Of a stretch of 64,000 nucleotides of DNA, positions 7,333 through 15,224 are shown one piece after another. The notes under the pieces are model-generated. The model had not been told where the DNA came from. It ran no database searches and saw nothing but the letters and a program-made list of their open reading frames with translations. Source of the stretch: CAWHBO01 sp963827735. Its GTDB lineage: Bacteria > Patescibacteriota > Patescibacteriia > Patescibacteriales > UBA12075. A program made the translations under genes and the position numbers. Position 1 is the stretch's first letter. The number at the start of each line of letters is the position of its first letter. Location of the stretch: the NCBI GenBank assembly GCA_963827735.1, contig CAWHBO010000005.1:62001-126000 (forward strand), read 5' to 3'.

Positions 7333-7722
7333 TTAAAAGATAAATCTGGTTATCGCGTAAGCCAGAAAAACGATGGCAAGACCAACCAGCGATTGCTGGA
7401 TGATGGAAAGCGCTTTTTTTGCTTCAGTTTCATTGCCCCTGGAGTTCATCCAGATAAAGCCGGCGTAAAGCATAAAAAGAAAAAACAGTATGCCGATGAC
7501 GGATAAGACGATTCTTACCATTTTGCTGATTGTTTCCCCAATCACCTGGTCAGTGCCTCTTTGATTGGTAAAACTGGAAGAATCTTGTCCGATGAAACCA
7601 GCTTCATTGGCAGTTGATTGCAAGCCCTGGTTGAATTCCGTTGCTGACGCAAATTGAACAAATGAAAATGTAAGTACAAAAGATATGATGAAAACCGATG
7701 TTTGTTTGACGATTGTTTGCAT
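7333..7722 (-). CDS. TrbC/VirB2-like pilin protein, array member 4
   Basis: Paralogue of 129 residues: signal peptide (IISFVLTFSFVQFASA), variable region with NEAGFIGQDSSSFTNQRG, helix 1 ending LYAGFIWM, loop NSRGNETEAKKALSIIQ and helix 2 LVGLAIVFLAYAITRFIF. It ends at the second helix with no tail. It is separated by three bases from the member downstream and by one base from the member upstream, so the three are cotranscribed. The GFIWMNSRGNE version of the loop is shared with member 3 rather than with members 1-2. Confidence 0.75.
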   Translation of the reverse strand: MQTIVKQTSVFIISFVLTFSFVQFASATEFNQGLQSTANEAGFIGQDSSSFTNQRGTDQVIGETISKMVRIVLSVIGILFFLFMLYAGFIWMNSRGNETEAKKALSIIQQSLVGLAIVFLAYAITRFIF

Positions 7723-7723
7723 T

Positions 7724-8140
7724 TTACGCTCCAGTTAATTTTCCGGCAACGAAAGTGGTGATAACGTATGCCAGAAGCACGATGATAAGTCCGACAATGG
7801 CGGAAGTTATGAGGTCCTTGGCTTTCGTTACCTGAGTTTCATTGCCGCGGGCGGTCATCCAGAGTATACCGCCGGCTATCATGAGAAGGAAAAAAGCGAC
7901 CCCGACGTAAGCAAGGATTGTGCCAATCAGTTTTCCGATTCCTGCCGGGACATTGGTTATCAATTTTGATGTTTTTATATCAGTAACGCCATAACCAGAA
8001 TTAGCGGCGGCATCCAGACCGCTATCCTTTGTGATGGTTTCTTTGGTAGTCTCAGCAAAAACAGGCGTAATCGTAAAAAAAACAAAAGCAATCACAAAAA
8101 GTAATTGCCCGTATTTAAAATTTTTGATATTTAAGTTCAT
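7724..8140 (-). CDS. TrbC/VirB2-like pilin protein, array member 3
   Basis: Paralogue of 138 residues from the ATG at 8140 (a TTG two codons upstream is less likely). Signal peptide LLFVIAFVFFTITPVFA, variable region with KDSGLDAAANSGYG, helix 1 ending IAGGILWM, loop TARGNETQVTKAKDLI and helix 2 AIVGLIIVLLAYVITTFVAG. A hairpin pair lies between it and member 2, whereas it is only one base from member 4. Expression relative to members 1 and 2 may therefore differ. Confidence 0.75.
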   Translation of the reverse strand: MNLNIKNFKYGQLLFVIAFVFFTITPVFAETTKETITKDSGLDAAANSGYGVTDIKTSKLITNVPAGIGKLIGTILAYVGVAFFLLMIAGGILWMTARGNETQVTKAKDLITSAIVGLIIVLLAYVITTFVAGKLTGA

Positions 8141-8184
8141 ATACAAAATTTTTCATCAAAAAAGAGGAAGAAGGAGAATTTTAT

Positions 8185-8247
8185 CGCTCCTGCTGGCGCA
8201 ATTTAGAAATTACGCCCGCGGGAGCGAGCCCCTTTGAAAAGAGGCTC
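8185..8247. repeat. Two adjacent hairpins between pilin genes 3 and 2
   Basis: A long imperfect stem (arms at about 8185-8204 and 8207-8226, several G-U pairs) is followed by a second hairpin (gagcc/ggctc, 8226-8247). Neither has a T-tract on the minus strand, so mRNA processing or 3'-end protection is more likely than termination. Confidence 0.6.
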
Positions 8248-8265
8248 GTATGTTGAGTGTTTTGA

Positions 8266-8673
8266 TTAATATTGGATGTCTCCGTTTGTAACGACGCTGT
8301 TGGTGGTCGTGATGACGAAGTTAACAATCACGTAAGCGGAGATTATGACCGCTAAACCGATGGCGCCAGCCACGATGATGGATTTTGCTTTACCGACCCT
8401 ATCTTCATTTCCGGCCGCAGTCATCCACATGAAACCGCCGTATAAGATGATAACCACAGCAATGATGCCAAGGAAAGTCATGAGAAACCTAACGATGTTT
8501 ACCGCCAAATCTCTTGGATCAGTGACATTGGTGTTGCTCAACTCCAGATTGTTAGCGTACGCAAACCCTAACACGTCATTCGCTTTGGCTGGAATAGCGA
8601 GGGAAAAAGCAAAGCTAAAAACCAGCATGATCATCGCGAAAGCGACAATGTTTTTTACAATTGTTTTTTTCAT
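8266..8673 (-). CDS. TrbC/VirB2-like pilin protein, array member 2 (near-duplicate of member 1)
   Basis: 135 residues, differing from the next gene by roughly 23 positions by eye, so a recent duplication. Signal peptide MIMLVFSFAFSLAIPAKA; variable region identical or nearly so (NNLELSNTN); helix 1 ends LYGGFMWM; loop TAAGNEDRVGKAKSII; helix 2 AIGLAVIISAYVIVNFVI; tail TTTNSVVTNGDIQY. Changes cluster in the cytoplasmic or peripheral loop rather than in the variable N-terminal part, the reverse of other array members. It is flanked on both sides by strong hairpins. Confidence 0.78.
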   Translation of the reverse strand: MKKTIVKNIVAFAMIMLVFSFAFSLAIPAKANDVLGFAYANNLELSNTNVTDPRDLAVNIVRFLMTFLGIIAVVIILYGGFMWMTAAGNEDRVGKAKSIIVAGAIGLAVIISAYVIVNFVITTTNSVVTNGDIQY

Positions 8674-8696
8674 AGGATTTTGTTGATTATGTTTTA

Positions 8697-8739
8697 ATCC
8701 ACTGCCATAAGCATAGCAATTATGCTTATGGCAGTGGAT
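8697..8739. repeat. Perfect 19-bp stem between the two duplicated pilin genes
   Basis: Arms 8697-8715 and 8721-8739 are exactly complementary around a 5-base loop. Weaker hairpins follow to about 8790. There is no T-run after the stem on the minus strand, so it looks like a processing or stabilising structure between the two pilin messages. Confidence 0.7.
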
Positions 8740-8803
8740 CCCTAGAATTCTTCGGAGGGACCCACGAGTATTTTGAAATCAGATTTCAAAAACCGTTTTT
8801 AGC

Positions 8804-9211
8804 TTAATACTGAATATCTCCAGTTGTGATCACGCTGTTGGTGGTTGTGATAACGAAGTTTACGATCACGTAAGCGGAAATGATTATGGCCAAGCCGATC
8901 ATGCCGGCGACCAACAATTTTTTCGCGTCCGCAACTTTGTCTTCATTTCCGGCCGCAGTCATCCATTTGAAACCGCCAAGGAGAATGACAACCACCGCGA
9001 TGATGCCAAGGAAAGTCATGAAGAATTTTACAATGTTCACGGCCATTTCTCTTGGATCGGTAATGTTGGTGTTGCTCAACTCCAGATTATTTGCGTAGTT
9101 AAATCCTAACACGTCATTGGCCTTGGCTGGAATTGCCAAAGAAAAGGCCAAGCTGAAAACCAGCATGATCATCGCAAAAGCTACGATATTTTTTAAAAAT
9201 AATTTTTTCAT
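8804..9211 (-). CDS. TrbC/VirB2-like pilin protein, array member 1 (first in operon)
   Basis: First gene of the minus-strand pilin array, 135 residues. Signal peptide LVFSLAFSLAIPAKA; mature variable region NDVLGFNYANNLELSNTN; helix 1 ends LLGGFKWM; loop TAAGNEDKVADAKKLL; helix 2 MIGLAIIISAYVIVNFVI. It has the best ribosome site of the array (GGAAGGGGGTG before the ATG) and sits directly behind the promoter at 9311-9339, so it is probably the most highly expressed pilin. The fold matches type IV secretion pilins; whether it forms a pilus is not shown by sequence. Confidence 0.8.
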   Translation of the reverse strand: MKKLFLKNIVAFAMIMLVFSLAFSLAIPAKANDVLGFNYANNLELSNTNITDPREMAVNIVKFFMTFLGIIAVVVILLGGFKWMTAAGNEDKVADAKKLLVAGMIGLAIIISAYVIVNFVITTTNSVITTGDIQY

Positions 9212-9310
9212 ATGTCACCCCCTTCCTATTTATCTCAACCAATTGTTTTTTTAACAAAAAAAGACAAGCATGGAGAGAAGATTAATTTTTGGTTATCAAC
9301 ATTTGAATAT

Positions 9311-9339
9311 ATTTTAGCATTTTTCTGCAAATTCATCAA
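9311..9339 (-). promoter_or_regulatory. Promoter of the pilin array
   Basis: Minus strand: TTGATG (9339-9334), 17-base spacer, TAAAAT (9316-9311) preceded by TGC (extended -10). It would give a leader of about 93 bases before the first pilin. Confidence 0.55.
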
Positions 9340-9413
9340 ATTTTGATCAAGAAGTTTTTTTCAAATTATGGTAAAATAAGTTTATCAGCATTTTTGGCGA
9401 TATAAAAAATGTT

Positions 9414-10502
9414 ATGGAAAACATAAATTTAATTTTCATGAGCGGACTGGTCCTTTTTGTTGCGGGGATAAGAAAAATATTTTTTTTTCAAAGATTGCCT
9501 TTTCCAGATCCCCGGAAACAAGAACTGAAAGATTGTCCAGGGGAAAGATTGGAAATTATGGATGTTGTCAGAGGGGCGGCCATCTTGGCAGTTTTTTTCA
9601 TTCATGTTTCATCGTTTTTTTATGTGAATTCACAGCTAACCGCTCAGAACGGAATTTTTATGCTGTTTATGAACAACATTAGCCGGTTTGCGATAGCGCT
9701 TTTTTTTGTTACCTCAGGAATTTTGTTAAAGCCGGCCAAAGACTACCAGAAATTTTCAAGTTTTTTAAAACATAAATTCTTTACGATTTTTTTGCCGTAT
9801 TTGTTGGTGGCGATTTTTCTTGAAATTTTCAGACACTCATCTTTGACTGACGCTTTGTATAACTTGGCCTTGGGGAGAAGCTCGGTTCCGTTTTATTTTA
9901 TCATCATTTTGTTCCAGTTTTATCTGCTTTTCCCTTTGCTGACAAAATTCATTTCCCGAAAACTTCTGTTTTTAAGTTTTTTTATAAGTCTTTTTAGCCA
10001 GTTGTTTCCTCCGAGTTGGGCGATTTTTGGTTTCCCGCTTTTTTTAAAATATCTTTTCTTCTTTGTTTACGGCGTATATGCAAGAGAAAAATTTTTAAGC
10101 GAAAAATTGAACATGGCGGAAAAAAACCGTTGGTTGTTCCTGGCAGCGGTTTATGTTTTTTTGTCCATGATTCTTGTCGGGTCATATTACAACATCAGAC
10201 TGGTTTATGGAGTGGCGGTTTTTAATTTGTTCATGATTTATAAAGATAAGCTTTTGTCTCTGGGGAAATTGAGCCGCTGGTTAAAAAGCGCCGGGCGTTT
10301 GAGCCTCTGGCTTTTTTTGCTGCATTATCCGATAATGGAAGCAGTGTTTTGGAAAATTTCGGTTTGGCATCTTGATGTTTATATTAAATATTTTTTGGTT
10401 TTTTTCTTAACATTGTTTATCTGCGCTCCTTTGGCGTTTATCATTGATCGTATCTATACTTTTGTGAATAATAGCCGCAAAAATGCCGGCCAACCCGGAT
10501 AA
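9414..10502 (+). CDS. Membrane acyltransferase, family 3 (OafA-like)
   Basis: Integral membrane O-acyltransferase of 362 residues with about ten hydrophobic helices, the normal size for acyltransferase family 3. The diagnostic N-terminal segment ERLEIMDVVRGAAIL followed by FFIHVSSF supplies the conserved Arg and catalytic His. The family transfers acetyl, succinyl or other acyl groups to surface sugars or peptidoglycan. It opens a plus-strand cluster of glycan-related genes (to 14263), which supports modification of an exported polysaccharide or glycolipid. Acyl donor and acceptor are unknown. Confidence 0.8.
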   Translation: MENINLIFMSGLVLFVAGIRKIFFFQRLPFPDPRKQELKDCPGERLEIMDVVRGAAILAVFFIHVSSFFYVNSQLTAQNGIFMLFMNNISRFAIALFFVTSGILLKPAKDYQKFSSFLKHKFFTIFLPYLLVAIFLEIFRHSSLTDALYNLALGRSSVPFYFIIILFQFYLLFPLLTKFISRKLLFLSFFISLFSQLFPPSWAIFGFPLFLKYLFFFVYGVYAREKFLSEKLNMAEKNRWLFLAAVYVFLSMILVGSYYNIRLVYGVAVFNLFMIYKDKLLSLGKLSRWLKSAGRLSLWLFLLHYPIMEAVFWKISVWHLDVYIKYFLVFFLTLFICAPLAFIIDRIYTFVNNSRKNAGQPG

Positions 10503-10531
10503 TAAAAAATAAACAGCGGGAGATTTTGCAT

Positions 10532-12109
10532 ATGAAAACAAATAAAAGCATAAAATTTATACTTGTCGGGTTCTATGTTTTTATTTTTAGTTTTTTGCTT
10601 TGCAATTCTTTCGGCAATCTTGACCCTGATTTTGGCTGGCATCTTAAATCCGGCGAATTCATTTATAACGAGCATCAAGTTCCCTCAGATGAAAATTATG
10701 ACTACACCTTGGAGGGAAAAACTTGGGTTGACCATGAATGGCTCCCCAATCTTTTAAGCTACCTGGTTTTCGTAAATTTTGGTTATGTGGTTTTGAATGT
10801 GATTTTTGCCTTGCTCGGAGTTTTGTTTTTCTTTCTGCTTAACTCTTTTCTTTTGAAAGATTATATCAAAAGCGATTTACATTTGTTTTTGCTTTTGCTT
10901 TTGGAAATTTTCGGACTGCTTGGGGTGAGATGTCATTTTGGGGTGCGCATGCAAGAAATTTCCGCTATTTTGTTCTTGGTTGAGCTTGGCATCCTTGATA
11001 GGCAGGCACGTGGGAATTCTGTAAAATATTTGCGGTTTTTGCCGTTCTTGTTTTTTGCCTGGGCCAATCTTCACGCCGGATTTATGCTGGGCCTGGTCAT
11101 CTTATGGCTGTTTTGGATCGTGAAATTCTTTGCGCCAGCAATCAAGAAAGTTTTTAAAAATTTACCTTTTGAGCTTGCGTTAAAAGAAAGAAGAGAAATC
11201 CGAAAGGTTTTTTTCTGGTCGCTTGTTTCCACTTTTGCGACCTTGGCTACTCCCTATCATATAAAATATTTCACATTCATGTTTGAATATACGAACACTT
11301 TTTATCTGACCCGCATCCTTGAATGGCTGCCGCTTTGGCAATTTCCGATTTCATATTTTCATTTGTTTTTTTGCGCCGCTTTAGCCACTGCCCTAATCAT
11401 CTATTTTTTTGATCATAAGCAAAAACGAATCAGTTTTTGGAATTTTGTTTTGCTGATAACTCTTTTTAGCGCTGCTTTTAAAGCCCGGAGGAATTTCCCT
11501 TTTTTATTCATTGGGTCATTGCCGTTTTGGGCGGCTATTTTTTCTCCCATGAAAGATCAGCCTAAGAAAAAGGCTGATGACGCTTTTGCGAAGAAATTTA
11601 TTTTGTTTTTCTTGTCAGTTTGTTTGATAGCAGCTTCTTTTTTGGTCTTGATGGAAGCCCGGTATACAAATTATCCTTTTTCGGATAAGAAAAATTGTGA
11701 ATTTTATCCCTGCGAAGCGCTCAAGGCTATCAAAAAATTACCAAACCAAGAGGCGCTTAAAATTTTTAATGATTACGGCTGGGGAGGGTTTTTGATTTGG
11801 CAGTGGCCGGAGCACAAATTGTTCATTGATGGCCGCTTGCCGATGCTAACGGTCAACGGGCAAAGTTTGATGCAAGAGTACTATGAATTCGCTGATCCTG
11901 AAAAAGTGGAAGATAAATTGGAATTATATGGCATCAATCTGGTTTTGATGAAGAAAGCGAAAGCTTATAAAGTAAATTGGTTTGAAAAATTTTTTTTCGG
12001 AATTCGGGAAAAACAGCCTAAAGATGTTTTGAGGGATTACCTCAAGGGGCGGGAAGATTGGTCGCTTATGTACGAAGATAAATTTTCCATGGTTTTTATA
12101 AAAAAATAA
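10532..12109 (+). CDS. Polytopic membrane protein, GT-C-like
   Basis: 525 residues with about ten membrane spans and a soluble C-terminal domain of about 140 residues. After the first helix comes LDPDFGWHLKSGEFI and then WVDHEWLPN, an acidic first-loop pattern like that of GT-C sugar transferases using lipid-linked donors. The C-terminal domain contains FNDYGWGGFLIWQWPEHK and LFIDGR. I use the ATG at 10532, nine bases after GGGAGA; a TTG two codons earlier is too close to that site. I recognise the architecture but not a named family; protein mannosylation or lipid glycosylation is an inference. Confidence 0.65.
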   Translation: MKTNKSIKFILVGFYVFIFSFLLCNSFGNLDPDFGWHLKSGEFIYNEHQVPSDENYDYTLEGKTWVDHEWLPNLLSYLVFVNFGYVVLNVIFALLGVLFFFLLNSFLLKDYIKSDLHLFLLLLLEIFGLLGVRCHFGVRMQEISAILFLVELGILDRQARGNSVKYLRFLPFLFFAWANLHAGFMLGLVILWLFWIVKFFAPAIKKVFKNLPFELALKERREIRKVFFWSLVSTFATLATPYHIKYFTFMFEYTNTFYLTRILEWLPLWQFPISYFHLFFCAALATALIIYFFDHKQKRISFWNFVLLITLFSAAFKARRNFPFLFIGSLPFWAAIFSPMKDQPKKKADDAFAKKFILFFLSVCLIAASFLVLMEARYTNYPFSDKKNCEFYPCEALKAIKKLPNQEALKIFNDYGWGGFLIWQWPEHKLFIDGRLPMLTVNGQSLMQEYYEFADPEKVEDKLELYGINLVLMKKAKAYKVNWFEKFFFGIREKQPKDVLRDYLKGREDWSLMYEDKFSMVFIKK

Positions 12110-12113
12110 TTTT

Positions 12114-12665
12114 ATGGCGCAAAATACGAATACAATTGATTACCGAAAAGATTATTACCAAGGTTTCGCGGGAGTTTACTTTTTTAAGATCCTTAAAACG
12201 ATCATCAAATTTGGGAATCTGCAAAATGAGAAAGGAGTGATTTTGGATTTTGGCTGCGGAGTCGGACATCTTAAGAAAATTTTAAAAAAAGAGAATGTTG
12301 TCGGCTATGACGTGGAAAAAGAACTTACGGAAATTGATGATTACAGAAAATTATCCCCCAAAATCATTGTGCTGTCAGGCGTTTTGGAGCATATTCGCTT
12401 GGATGGCATTGAAAAATTGCTGGATGAATTTGCGATCATGAATCCCAAGGTGGAAATCTTGGTTTATCTGCCGACTGAAAATTGGATTTCAAAAATTGCC
12501 ATGCGCTTGGCCGGCGAAAAGCACGCTCATGATGACCATGTTTCAAAATATAAAGATATAAACAAAATTTTGGAAGAAAGGTTTGCTTTGAAAAAAAGGA
12601 AATATATTTTTTTCAAGATGGCAGAGGTAAGTTTTTATACAAATTTACATGACGACAGAAATTGA
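12114..12665 (+). CDS. Class I SAM-dependent methyltransferase
   Basis: Small methyltransferase of 183 residues. Motif I is LDFGCGVGHLKKIL, motif II-like GYDVEKEL, and the post-motif segment is IVLSGVLEHI. The fold lacks one or more C-terminal strands of larger enzymes. It lies between a GT-C-like protein and a GT2 glycosyltransferase and overlaps the latter by 17 bases, so its substrate is probably a lipid-linked sugar or polyprenol-related molecule. This is inference from position. Confidence 0.75.
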   Translation: MAQNTNTIDYRKDYYQGFAGVYFFKILKTIIKFGNLQNEKGVILDFGCGVGHLKKILKKENVVGYDVEKELTEIDDYRKLSPKIIVLSGVLEHIRLDGIEKLLDEFAIMNPKVEILVYLPTENWISKIAMRLAGEKHAHDDHVSKYKDINKILEERFALKKRKYIFFKMAEVSFYTNLHDDRN

Positions 12666-13404
12666 TTGCCAATCCGTGGAAATGAGAAAAACTCCGGAAT
12701 TGTCCGCGGTGGTTTTGTGTTATCGCGCGGGAGCTGGGGTAGGCAATGTGGTAAAAACGATAAAAGAAATTTTTGCGGAAGGCGGCATCATTGATTATGA
12801 ATTGATTTTGGTGGGAAATTATCTGGAAGGCTCAAATGATTATACGCCGCAAGCGGTTAGAGAGATATCGGGAAAAGACAGCCGTGTCAATTTTGTCGCA
12901 CAGCCAAAGAGAGGCATGATGGGGTGGGATATGAAAAGCGGTTTGGAGCTTTCCCAAGGAAAATATATAGCAGTGATTGACGGCGACGGCCAAATGCCTT
13001 TTGTGGATTTGGCAAGAGTGTACCAAGAGATCAAAGCCAGCGGAGCTGATTTGGTAAAAACCTATCGTCTCAAGAGGGGCGACGGCATAAAAAGAAAAAT
13101 GTTTTCTTTCTTTTATAATATATTTTTTAAAATTCTTTTTCCCGGATTGCATTCCCGAGATATAAATTCAAAGCCGAAGATCATGACCAGAGAATTTTAC
13201 GAAAAGCTTAAACTTGAGTCTGACGGCTGGTTCATTGACGCGGAAATCATGATCAAAGCCAGAAGGCTAAAGGCGGCGATCAGAGAGATTCCCACTGACT
13301 TTTTGGGCTTAACAGGCGGGAAAAAATCTTTTGTTCGCTTGTCAGCGGTTTGGGAGTTCATAAAGAATCTGGCAATTTACAGGATTAAAGAATTTTTCAG
13401 ATAA
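12649..13404 (+). CDS. GT2 glycosyltransferase (polyprenyl-phosphate sugar synthase-like)
   Basis: 251 residues with the GT-A fold of family 2: AVVLCYRAGAGVGNVV at the start, an aspartate motif in VIDGDGQMPFVDL, and the acceptor helix region with WFIDAEIMIKARR. DGDGQMP corresponds to the DADLQHP motif of dolichol-phosphate mannosyltransferases. No C-terminal membrane helices are present, so it should be a peripheral enzyme at the cytoplasmic face. Coupled by overlap to the methyltransferase upstream and one base from the SDR gene downstream, it probably makes the lipid-linked donor for the GT-C-like protein. Confidence 0.8.
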   Translation: MTTEIDCQSVEMRKTPELSAVVLCYRAGAGVGNVVKTIKEIFAEGGIIDYELILVGNYLEGSNDYTPQAVREISGKDSRVNFVAQPKRGMMGWDMKSGLELSQGKYIAVIDGDGQMPFVDLARVYQEIKASGADLVKTYRLKRGDGIKRKMFSFFYNIFFKILFPGLHSRDINSKPKIMTREFYEKLKLESDGWFIDAEIMIKARRLKAAIREIPTDFLGLTGGKKSFVRLSAVWEFIKNLAIYRIKEFFR

Positions 13405-13405
13405 T

Positions 13406-14263
13406 ATGCGCATTCTTATCACCGGCGCCTCAGGCGCTATCGGTAAAAAAATCATAGAAAAATTAATGGAGCAAAACCAACCTGAGCTGCTGGTTTTGAG
13501 CAGGGAAAAAAGTGAAATTTTTAGCAGAGGGGTGATGGCAAGAACCGGAGATCTGCTTGATCCCGAAAGCTTGAACGCGGCCTGCGAGGGGATTGACATT
13601 GTCATCCATGCCGCCGGATTGACGCATTCTTCTGATCAACAAGCGTATTTCTCCGTTAATTTGAAAGGGACTGAAAATTTGCTGCGCGCGGCTAAAACAA
13701 ATGGCGTAAAGAAATTTGTTTTTATCAGCTCCCGCACGGCGTCGGAAAACGGCGGAGCTTATGCAGAGTCAAAGCTTCAAGCCGAAAAAGCGGTCTCCGA
13801 TTCCGGACTGGAGGCTGTCATTTTAAGCTTGTCGGAAGTTTACGGAAGCGGCAAAGGCGCGATTGAAGGATTGATAAATTCCGTAAAAAAATCTTCTTTC
13901 ATTTTCATTCCGGGAAAAGGCGAGTTTGAACTTTGTCCGGTTTTCATTGATGATGCAGTCCAAGCTATTGCCGCGGCGGCGATAACTGATAAGAAGCTTT
14001 TACAAAAATATATCATTGCCGGGCCAAAATGTTTTTCGTATTTGCGTCTGGTTGAAAAACTGGAAGATATTTTCCGAAAGAAAATTAAAAAATTTTTTAT
14101 TCCTTTATTTTTTATAAAAATTGTTTCGGTTATGTTTCCGGTAATCATTGTCAGGGATCAGATTCCGCGTTTGGCTGTAAAAAAACCAAGCGATATCAGC
14201 TTGGCAAGCAGAGATTTGAATTTTTATCCGCGGGGAATTGAAGAAGTTTATTCTGCAGAATAA
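13406..14263 (+). CDS. NAD-dependent epimerase/dehydratase (extended SDR)
   Basis: 285 residues with an N-terminal Rossmann motif ITGASGAIGKKI, the VIHAAGLTH segment, FISSRTAS and the catalytic YAESK (Tyr-x3-Lys). These are hallmarks of extended SDR sugar-nucleotide epimerases or dehydratases. It closes the plus-strand glycan cluster and faces truB convergently across about 10 bases. The sugar substrate cannot be told from the sequence. Confidence 0.82.
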   Translation: MRILITGASGAIGKKIIEKLMEQNQPELLVLSREKSEIFSRGVMARTGDLLDPESLNAACEGIDIVIHAAGLTHSSDQQAYFSVNLKGTENLLRAAKTNGVKKFVFISSRTASENGGAYAESKLQAEKAVSDSGLEAVILSLSEVYGSGKGAIEGLINSVKKSSFIFIPGKGEFELCPVFIDDAVQAIAAAAITDKKLLQKYIIAGPKCFSYLRLVEKLEDIFRKKIKKFFIPLFFIKIVSVMFPVIIVRDQIPRLAVKKPSDISLASRDLNFYPRGIEEVYSAE

Positions 14264-14273
14264 ACTTGTTATT

Positions 14274-15017
14274 TTATTTGTTAGGAATGAAAAGAAAATT
14301 TCCCCAGTTTTCTTTTTTGACAAGGTTAATCATGACCGCACCCGCAACTGAAAAGTTACCGATCTTGGTTCGGCGCAGGGATTCAACGTAGGCGCCGCAG
14401 TGGAGCGCTTGGCCGATATCGTCGCCAAGAGTCCGGATGTAAGTTCCGCTGGAACAGCGGACTTTTATTTTTAGGCGCGGCCAGGCATACTCAACAAGAT
14501 CTATCCCATAAATTTCAATTAAGCTGGCTTTTCTTTTAACGACGATTCCTTGGCGCGCCAATTCGTATAATTTTTTGCCTTGGATTTTTTTGGCCGAATA
14601 CATCGGTGGAACCTGTTTTATTTTTCCGTTAAACTTCTTCAGCGCTTTTTCTATTTTTTCTTTCGTAATTTTTTTACTACGAAATAGATTGGCCAGTTTG
14701 GTCATAAGCGGAAGGGTATAATCTGAAATTTTTCCTTCCGGGTCATAAGTGTCGGAAATCTTTCCCAAGAAAAGCGTGGCCTCATACTCTTTGTCCATTT
14801 TCATAAATTCGGAAATGCGCTGAGTTGCGCCGCGGCCGATGGCCACGATCAAAAGGCCGGTTGCGAACGGATCAAGTGTTCCGGCGTGGCCGATTTTTTT
14901 TATTCTGGTAATGCTTCTCAGTTTTGCGACAATGTCAAAAGATGTCCAGTCTTTTTCTTTGTCTATCAGCAAGAAACCATCTTCTTCTGTAATATTTTCT
15001 GTTATAATGTTTTTCAT
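14274..15017 (-). CDS. truB: tRNA pseudouridine(55) synthase
   Basis: Makes pseudouridine 55 in the T-loop of tRNAs. 247 residues from the ATG at 15017; an upstream in-frame ATG at 15080 would add a poorly conserved 21 residues. The catalytic Asp is in HAGTLDPFATGLL; the N-terminal GFLLIDKEKDWTS and C-terminal CSSGTYIRTLGDDIG are typical. The PUA domain is short or absent. It is divergent from infB, whereas many bacteria have infB-rbfA-truB on one strand, so the cluster has been rearranged here. Confidence 0.93.
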   Translation of the reverse strand: MKNIITENITEEDGFLLIDKEKDWTSFDIVAKLRSITRIKKIGHAGTLDPFATGLLIVAIGRGATQRISEFMKMDKEYEATLFLGKISDTYDPEGKISDYTLPLMTKLANLFRSKKITKEKIEKALKKFNGKIKQVPPMYSAKKIQGKKLYELARQGIVVKRKASLIEIYGIDLVEYAWPRLKIKVRCSSGTYIRTLGDDIGQALHCGAYVESLRRTKIGNFSVAGAVMINLVKKENWGNFLFIPNK

Positions 15018-15120
15018 AAATGATATTTGATTAGATTTTAGCACCAATTTATCCAGTTGGCCAAATTTTCCAAGGTTCATTGACTTTATAGGCTTTTTAT
15101 AGTAAAGTTTAATAAATTAT

Positions 15121-15224
15121 TTAACAAGAAGAATAAAAAGATTAAAAAGAATAAAAAATTTTTAAATCTGGAATATTAAATGAATTTTTTACTCTTTTTA
15201 TTCATTTTATTCTTTTTACTTTTT
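15121..15224. repeat. AT-rich inverted repeat in the infB leader
   Basis: Runs of agaataaaaag on the left (about 15126-15160) are complementary to ctttttattcattttattc on the right (about 15188-15222), immediately before the infB start. The same words recur at 22297-22488, 32918-32940 and 44645-44680. Confidence 0.6.

Noticed and set aside
8345..8686. Plus-strand frame of 113 codons opposite a pilin gene
   Set aside because: It is antisense to member 2, recurs opposite its duplicate only because the genes are copies, and has no ribosome site.
5350..9211. Type IV (PilA-like) pilins
   Set aside because: No prepilin GFxxxE processing site; the signal peptide plus two-helix plan fits TrbC/VirB2 instead.
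15180..15224. Extended IF-2 N-terminus of 15 hydrophobic residues
   Set aside because: It is the translation of the right arm of the leader inverted repeat; the conserved protein begins at 15225.
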